Below the pieces are notes generated by a model, which had not been told where the DNA came from, ran no database searches, and was given only the letters and a program-made list of their open reading frames with translations. Source: Pseudomonadota bacterium (GTDB lineage: Bacteria; Pseudomonadota; Alphaproteobacteria; Rhizobiales; Xanthobacteraceae). From it: 17,267 bases of DNA. The DNA is taken from NCBI GenBank assembly GCA_023442085.1, contig JAEZMT010000225.1:1-17267 (forward strand), read 5' to 3'. Shown here piece after piece: positions 12,623 to 17,267 of the stretch. The translations under genes were made by a program, and so were the position numbers. Positions within the stretch are counted from its first letter, which is position 1; each line of letters starts with the position of its first letter.

Positions 12623-15600
12623 GCAGTTCCCTCGCCACCGGCCCCAAGGCGGAAGCCACCCGCCGCCAGTCGGACGCCTCGCACCCCGCCGTGTCCGCCT
12701 GGGTTTCGGCCAATGCCGGCTCGGGCAAGACCCACGTGCTTGCCCGCCGGGTCATCCGCCTCCTGCTCGCCGGCACGCCGCCGGGGCGCATCCTGTGTCT
12801 GACCTATACCAAGGCGGCGGCGGCCAACATGGCGAACCGCGTGCTCGCCATCCTCGGCCGCTGGGCGCGCATGGACGACGCCGCGCTCGACGCCGCCATC
12901 ACCGAGACGATGGGCGAGCCGGCGGACGAAGCGCTGCGCGCCCGGGCGCGCCGGCTGTTCGCGGCGGCGCTGGAGACGCCGGGCGGGCTGAAGATCCAGA
13001 CCATCCACGCCTTCTGCGGCGGCCTTCTGCATCGCTTCCCGTTCGAGGCGGACGTGGCGGCCGGCTTCCGCGAGCTGGACGAGGTCGCCCGGCGCGAATT
13101 GATGGCCCGCATCCGCGCCGACCTCGTCGTGGCGGCAAGCCTCGCGCCCGCATCCCCGGCCGGAGAGGCGCTGGCGCGGCTGACGGAGGAGATGTCCGAC
13201 AGTGGCCTCAACGGCCTCATCGAGGCGGCGGTGGCGCTGCGCGCGCGTATCCTGCCTTTGGGCGATACGCCCGCCGCCCGCCGCGCCGCCGTGGCACGGG
13301 CGCTGGGGCTGCCGGACGGACTGACCGCGATGGACGTGGAAGCCGAGATGCTGGCGAGCCCGCATCTGCCGCGCTCCGAATGGGCGAGCGTCGCGGCAAC
13401 CCTCGCCACCTCCGACAAGGCCACCGACCGCAAGCGCGCCGACGACCTTGCCGCCGCCGCTGCGGCGGGGGACGACGCCTCGGCGCTCGTGGCCTATCGC
13501 GGCGTGTTCTTCGGCTCGGACGGCCCGCGCTCGGACAAGAATCTCCTCACCAAGGGCATGGGCACGCGCGAGCCGGACCTCCTCGCCCGCTTCACCGCCG
13601 AACGTGACCGCCTCGCTGGGCTCGACGACCGGCTCAAGGCCGCGTGGACGCTGGAGCGCACCGGCGCGGCCCTCACGCTGGGCGCGGCCGCCTGCCAGGC
13701 CTACGAGACCGCGAAGGCGGCGCGCGGGCTTCTGGATTTCGACGACCTCATCACCAAGGCTGCGGCGCTCCTCGCCGAGCAGCCGACCTTCGTGCAGTTC
13801 AAGCTCGACCAGGGCATCGACCACATCCTCGTGGACGAGGCGCAGGATACGAGCCCCGAGCAATGGAAGGTGGTGGAGGGCCTCGCCTCCGACTTTTTCT
13901 CCGGCGCGGGTGCGCGGGCGGGCGTGACGCGCACCATCTTCGTGGTGGGCGACGAGAAGCAGTCCATCTTCTCCTTCCAGGGCGCCGATCCGCGCGCCTT
14001 CGGCGCCATGCGCACGACCTTCGAGCGCAAGGTGGGCGTCAAGGGCTTCCGCCGGGTGGAACTGCCCCACTCCTTCCGCTCTGCGCCGGGCGTGCTGGAG
14101 GCGGTCGACGCCATCTTCAAGACCGCCGACGCGCATGCGGGGCTGACGCTGGATGCCGTCGCCCCGGTCCACGCCGCCATCCGGGCCGATGCGCCGGCGC
14201 TGGTAGAGATCTGGCCCACCACCGTGCCCGAGCCCCATCCCGAGCCGGACAATTGGCGCCGGCCGCTGGACGAGGTGCCGACCGATGATCCCGTCAGCCG
14301 GCTCGCCGCGCGCATCGCGAGCTTTATCCAAGCGGGCATTGCGAACGGCCTCGCCATCCCTTCCCGCGATGGTCGACCCATGCGCGCCGGCGACGTGCTG
14401 GTGCTGGTGCGCCGGCGCGGGCGGGTGTTCGAGGCGGTCATCCGCGCGCTGAAGGAGTTGAAGGACCCGCGCGTGCAGGTGGCCGGCGCCGACCGGCTGG
14501 TGGTGCCGGATCACATTGCAGCGCTCGATCTGATGGCGCTGGGCGATGCGCTGCTCTCGCCGCACGATGATCTTTCGCTCGCATCGGTGCTGAAGAGCCC
14601 GCTGTTTGGCTTCACCGACGACGATCTCATGCGCCTGTGCCCGCAGCGCAAGGGGACGCTCGCCGCCGTGCTCGCCGCCTCGGAAGACGCACGCCACCGC
14701 GCCGCCGCCACGCGGCTCGCCGGCTGGAAGGCGGAGGCGGAGGGGCTGCGGCCGTTCGATTTCTATGGCCGCGTTCTGGGCCGCGACGGCGGGCGGCGGG
14801 CGATGCTGGCGCGGCTCGGCCCCGAGGCGGCGGACGTGCTGGACGAATTCATGGCCCTCGCCCGCACCTATGAGGGGGCGGAGCCCGCGAGCCTCGCCGG
14901 CTTCCTCGCGTTCCTGCGGCGCGGCGGGGCCGAGACCAAGCGCGACATGGAGAGCGGGCGCGACGAGGTGCGGGTGATGACCGCCCACGGCGCGAAGGGC
15001 CTTGAGGCGCCCCTCGTCATCCTCGCCGACACGGTGGACATGCCCCGCCCGCGCATCGCCGGCGGTCTCCTCGCTTTGCCGGGGGACGGGGTGCCCGTGC
15101 TGGCGCCGCGCAAGGCGGAGGACCCGGAGGTGCTCGCCACCGCCCGCGCCGCCGCCGCCGCCCGCGAGCTGGAGGAGTATCGCCGGCTCTTCTACGTCGC
15201 GCTCACCCGCGCCGAGGATGCCCTCGTCATCTGCGGCGCCGAGACCCGTTCACCGGCCAAGGACAAACCCCACGCCCGGCCCGAGGGCTGCTGGTACGAC
15301 CTCGCCCGCGCGGCGCTGGAGCCGGAAGCCGACGCCGGTCCGGCGCTGGGTTTCGAAGGCGAGGTGCTGCGCTGGCGCCGGGGTCCGGGGCTGAAGGTGG
15401 CGGGTGGTGCGGCGGTGCCGGCTGAGGTCGAGCCAGAGGAAGCCCTCGCCTTCCCCCATTCCCCGCCGCCTGAAGCGGTGATGCGGCGGCTGCGCCCATC
15501 CGGCATTGAAAGTGGCGCTGTGCCCGTCCGCCCGTCCGCCCCCGCGCCGCTGCCGGAGAGCGCGCTGCCTCCGCTTTTGCGCGGCGATCTCATCCACCGC

Positions 15601-16128
15601 CTGCTGGCCGGTCTGCCGGAGGTCGCCGAAGCGGAGCGGGAGGCCGCCGGCCTCCGCCTGCTCCGCCATGCGGCCGATGGGGTGGATGAGGCGGCCCACC
15701 GGGCGATTCTCGCCGAGGCGCTGGCCGTGCTCCGCCATGCGCCGCTCGCGGAGCTGTTCGGCGCGGGAAGCCGGGCCGAGGTGCCGGTGATTGGGCGCAT
15801 TGCGGGGGCGGGCGGAGAAATGTTCGCCGTCAGCGGCCGCATCGACCGGCTGGTCGTGCTCCCGGACCGCATCCTCGTCGCCGACTTCAAGACCGACAGG
15901 GTGCTGCCTTCCGGCCCCGCCGAGGCCGGTGAAAGCTATGTTTCCCAGCTCGCGGTCTACGGCGCCATTCTGTCGCAGGCGTTCGGCGGGCGTCCCGTGG
16001 AGGCGCGGATCGTCTATACGGCCGGGCCGCGCGTGGTGCCGCTCTTCCCCGACCGGCTGGAGGCCGCGCTGGCCCGGCTCGGCGTTCCTGCACCATCTTT
16101 CATGATGCCGAGCGTCAAGGGCGCGTGA
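12619..16128 (+). CDS. addA: Double-strand break repair helicase-nuclease AddA
   Basis: An 1169-residue UvrD/RecB-type superfamily 1 helicase with a C-terminal nuclease, partner of AddB. Motifs in order: motif I SANAGSGKTHV (Lys37), Ia LTYTKAAAANM (about 61-71), the QTIHAF region, motif II LVDEAQDTSPEQW (Asp406, Glu407), motif III VVGDEKQSIFSFQGADP (Asp445, Gln448), motif IV PHSFRS, motif V VMTAHGAKGLEAPLV and motif VI FYVALTRAEDAL (Tyr859 to Arg864). The nuclease has GDLIHRLL, GRIDRLVV (Asp1076) and VADFKTDR (Asp1089, Lys1091), then the SQLAVYGAIL motif. All catalytic parts look intact. The ATG is in the addB stop overlap (ATGA), giving coupled production of the two subunits. This frame is also open 187 codons upstream of the start; that extension overlaps addB and is rejected. 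Confidence 0.95.
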   Translation: MSSSLATGPKAEATRRQSDASHPAVSAWVSANAGSGKTHVLARRVIRLLLAGTPPGRILCLTYTKAAAANMANRVLAILGRWARMDDAALDAAITETMGEPADEALRARARRLFAAALETPGGLKIQTIHAFCGGLLHRFPFEADVAAGFRELDEVARRELMARIRADLVVAASLAPASPAGEALARLTEEMSDSGLNGLIEAAVALRARILPLGDTPAARRAAVARALGLPDGLTAMDVEAEMLASPHLPRSEWASVAATLATSDKATDRKRADDLAAAAAAGDDASALVAYRGVFFGSDGPRSDKNLLTKGMGTREPDLLARFTAERDRLAGLDDRLKAAWTLERTGAALTLGAAACQAYETAKAARGLLDFDDLITKAAALLAEQPTFVQFKLDQGIDHILVDEAQDTSPEQWKVVEGLASDFFSGAGARAGVTRTIFVVGDEKQSIFSFQGADPRAFGAMRTTFERKVGVKGFRRVELPHSFRSAPGVLEAVDAIFKTADAHAGLTLDAVAPVHAAIRADAPALVEIWPTTVPEPHPEPDNWRRPLDEVPTDDPVSRLAARIASFIQAGIANGLAIPSRDGRPMRAGDVLVLVRRRGRVFEAVIRALKELKDPRVQVAGADRLVVPDHIAALDLMALGDALLSPHDDLSLASVLKSPLFGFTDDDLMRLCPQRKGTLAAVLAASEDARHRAAATRLAGWKAEAEGLRPFDFYGRVLGRDGGRRAMLARLGPEAADVLDEFMALARTYEGAEPASLAGFLAFLRRGGAETKRDMESGRDEVRVMTAHGAKGLEAPLVILADTVDMPRPRIAGGLLALPGDGVPVLAPRKAEDPEVLATARAAAAARELEEYRRLFYVALTRAEDALVICGAETRSPAKDKPHARPEGCWYDLARAALEPEADAGPALGFEGEVLRWRRGPGLKVAGGAAVPAEVEPEEALAFPHSPPPEAVMRRLRPSGIESGAVPVRPSAPAPLPESALPPLLRGDLIHRLLAGLPEVAEAEREAAGLRLLRHAADGVDEAAHRAILAEALAVLRHAPLAELFGAGSRAEVPVIGRIAGAGGEMFAVSGRIDRLVVLPDRILVADFKTDRVLPSGPAEAGESYVSQLAVYGAILSQAFGGRPVEARIVYTAGPRVVPLFPDRLEAALARLGVPAPSFMMPSVKGA

Positions 16129-16135
16129 AGCCGCC

Positions 16136-16165
16136 TTGACGGAGAGGGGAGGGGGTACCTACGTT
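16136..16165 (+). promoter_or_regulatory. Candidate promoter of trxA
   Basis: TTGACG (16136-16141) is followed after 18 bases by TACGTT (16160-16165), eight bases past the addA stop and about 50 bases before the trxA ATG. The -35 is near consensus and the -10 weaker, as is usual in alphaproteobacteria. It would let trxA be expressed apart from addAB. Confidence 0.5.
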
Positions 16166-16214
16166 CTCCCCCAACATCCAGTGGTTCTCCCCGTTCTGCC
16201 CTACGAGGTATGTC

Positions 16215-16535
16215 ATGGCCGTCGAGAAGGTTTCCGATCAGAATTTCGATCAGGACGTGCTGAAGTCCAGCGCGCCGGTCATCGTCGACTTCTGGGCGGA
16301 GTGGTGCGGCCCGTGCCGCATGGTTGCCCCCATCCTGGAGGAGGTCTCCGGCGAGCTGGGCGAGAAGGTCCGCATCGTGAAGCTGAACGTGGACGAGAAT
16401 CCGCAGACGGCATCCAAGTACGGCATCATGTCCATCCCGACCCTGCTTCTGTTCAAGGACGGCAAGATCGCTTCCCGCCAGGTGGGCGCCGCTCCCAAGG
16501 CCAAGCTGGTGCAGTGGATCAACGGCTCGATCTGA
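16215..16535 (+). CDS. trxA: Thioredoxin
   Basis: A 106-residue thioredoxin-1, the cytosolic disulfide reductase that is recharged by thioredoxin reductase and serves ribonucleotide reductase, PAPS reductase and others. The redox motif is WCGPC (Cys31, Cys34) inside VIVDFWAEWCGPCRMVAPIL, and the cis-proline is Pro75 in GIMSIPTLLLFKDG. Length and motifs are standard, with no signal peptide. GAGGT lies just upstream of the ATG at 16215. It is 86 bases from addA, with its own candidate promoter before it and a strong terminator after it. Confidence 0.97.
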   Translation: MAVEKVSDQNFDQDVLKSSAPVIVDFWAEWCGPCRMVAPILEEVSGELGEKVRIVKLNVDENPQTASKYGIMSIPTLLLFKDGKIASRQVGAAPKAKLVQWINGSI

Positions 16536-16557
16536 GTCGCGCCGCTTTCCAAATGCG

Positions 16558-16586
16558 AAAAAGCCCCCGTTTCCGGGGGCTTTTTT
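16558..16586. terminator. Intrinsic terminator between trxA and the convergent gene
   Basis: AAAAAGCCCCCG (16558-16569) and CGGGGGCTTTTT (16574-16585) form a 12-bp perfect stem with a TTTC loop. T6 follows on the plus strand and an equivalent T-run on the minus strand. It starts 22 bases after the trxA stop. Its symmetry should let it end transcription from both the plus-strand trxA and the minus-strand gene at 16610-16960. Confidence 0.93.
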
Positions 16587-16609
16587 GCGCTGGAGGACCG
16601 ACTAGGCCC

Positions 16610-16960
16610 TCAGCCATGGCTGGCGATCGGCCTGCCCGAGGCGGTGACGCGTTCCACCGTGAATGCGGAAGCGGCGCGCACGCGCCACGGCCGGTCCAGG
16701 CAGAGGCTGGCGTCGTTCAGCCTTGAGGCCTCAACCTGCGCCTCCCCCTCGCTTGCGAAGCGATGAGCCTCGCGGGGGAAGAAGGCGCCGCCCGGAATGA
16801 TCACGGCTTCGCCGTCCTGCGTATCGATCCGCGTCTCGCTGCCGTCGAAGAAGACCCACCCGCATGGCGCACCCGGCACGGAACGGGCAATCACATGGGC
16901 GAGCGAGAAGGGGACGCGGCGGCGCGTGGGCTGCCAGCGTGGCATTCGGAAACTGAACAT
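16610..16960 (-). CDS. Small protein of unknown function
   Basis: A 116-residue protein I do not recognise. The codons have the high third-position GC of the neighbours, which supports it as a real gene. The N-terminus is basic (MPRWQPTRRRVPFS). The middle (about 35-65) is a beta-rich stretch with GWVFFDGSETRID and GEAVIIPGGAFFP, and the rest is mixed, with two Cys (33 and 87). There is no clear signal peptide or membrane segment and no obvious catalytic motif. The ATG at 16960 has AGAGGA about 11 bases upstream; the ATG at 16945 is a possible alternative start. It lies after truA on the same strand (142-base gap) and converges on trxA, sharing the terminator at 16558-16586. Confidence 0.65.
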   Translation of the reverse strand: MFSFRMPRWQPTRRRVPFSLAHVIARSVPGAPCGWVFFDGSETRIDTQDGEAVIIPGGAFFPREAHRFASEGEAQVEASRLNDASLCLDRPWRVRAASAFTVERVTASGRPIASHG

Positions 16961-17045
16961 CGGACTCGTCGTCCTCTTTCGCCCCAGAGGTGTCTTCCAT
17001 GGGGAAATGCTCTAGGGCACCGGACCGTTCCAGCCCGAGAGGTCA

Positions 17046-17066
17046 GCAACATTTACAAGATGTTGC
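17046..17066. repeat. Perfect 7-bp inverted repeat between truA and the small gene
   Basis: GCAACAT (17046-17052) and ATGTTGC (17060-17066) are separated by 7 bases. It lies 37 bases past the truA stop and about 85 bases upstream of the small gene's start. There is no T-run on the minus strand, so terminator function is weak; an operator for the small gene is the alternative. Confidence 0.4.
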
Positions 17067-17102
17067 CCAGCGTCCCGCTGGAGCCTGGAGAATCGCGCAG
17101 AT

Positions 17103-17267
17103 TCAATAGCTGACGGCGGCGAGATAGAGGCCGGCTGCCGGCGCCATGGGCCCGCAGCGGGTGCGGTCGGCGGCGGCGAGGGCGGCGGCAAGATCGTCCG
17201 CGCTCCAGCGGCCTTCGCCCACCCGCATCAGCGAGCCCACCATGGAGCGCACCTGATGGTGCAGGAA
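17103..17267 (-). CDS. truA: tRNA pseudouridine synthase A, C-terminal fragment (5' part beyond the window)
   Basis: Only the last 54 residues and the stop are in the window. The stretch FLHHQVRSMVGSLMRVGEGRW matches the conserved C-terminal strand-helix of TruA, which converts uridines 38-40 of the tRNA anticodon arm to pseudouridine. The ending, CGPMAPAAGLYLAAVSY, is the family's usual Pro-x-x-GLYL tail. The catalytic Asp lies upstream, outside the window. The assignment rests on this tail alone but is distinctive. Confidence 0.85.
   Translation of the reverse strand, partial: FLHHQVRSMVGSLMRVGEGRWSADDLAAALAAADRTRCGPMAPAAGLYLAAVSY

Noticed and set aside
12565..14988. 807-codon minus-strand open frame opposite addA
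   Set aside because: It is the antisense of a helicase with all motifs intact, and its own translation has no recognisable fold.
16985..17030. Possible half of a dispersed Rhizobiales-type intergenic repeat (TAGAGCATTTCC on the minus strand)
   Set aside because: Only a short piece is present and no matching inverted arm is visible, so a repeat cannot be supported from this window alone.

Overview
The window looks like a chromosomal segment of a high-GC alphaproteobacterium, most likely of the order Hyphomicrobiales and plausibly near Xanthobacteraceae (Xanthobacter, Azorhizobium, Ancylobacter). The reasons are the very high third-position GC, the long antisense shadow ORFs this produces, the gene order divL - tsaE/amgK - murU - addB - addA - trxA, and the individual protein families. 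The taxonomic placement is inference. I see no phage, insertion sequence, CRISPR array, rRNA or tRNA.

Left part (1-2911, minus strand). The 5' portion of a HyfB-type membrane subunit gene runs off the left edge. One base upstream of it lies a small helix-turn-helix regulator gene, so the two look like the start of one operon (xre-hyfB...). A perfect 17-bp palindrome lies upstream of that operon. Next comes a PadR-family repressor gene with a Gly/His-rich N-terminal extension, resembling NfeR (YqjI) of E. coli. Its promoter is covered by two copies of a 16-bp palindromic site, which suggests autoregulation.

Middle part (3064-16128, plus strand). It opens with xerC (chromosome dimer resolution) and a small VOC/glyoxalase-fold protein. 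A tight cluster follows: a DivL-type sensor kinase homologue (cell-cycle control, with Tyr in place of the phospho-accepting His), a TsaE-AmgK fusion (tRNA t6A modification joined to an amino-sugar kinase of cell-wall recycling), MurU (UDP-MurNAc synthesis), and AddB and AddA (double-strand-break helicase-nuclease). Three of the four junctions from divL to addA are 4-base stop/start overlaps; the murU-addB gap is 33 bases. The cluster therefore combines cell-cycle signalling, tRNA modification, peptidoglycan salvage and recombination repair.

Right part (16136-17267). trxA (thioredoxin) has its own candidate promoter and a strong intrinsic terminator. It converges with a small minus-strand gene of unknown function. 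The C-terminal end of truA enters from the right edge on the minus strand.

Nothing here is clearly a wholly new system. The points most worth a second look are the Tyr-His H-box in the DivL homologue, the twin operator at the PadR gene, the TsaE-AmgK fusion overlapping murU, the orphan palindrome in front of xre-hyfB, and a 1015-residue AddB in which I find no cysteine. No intergenic stretch exceeds about 155 bases.
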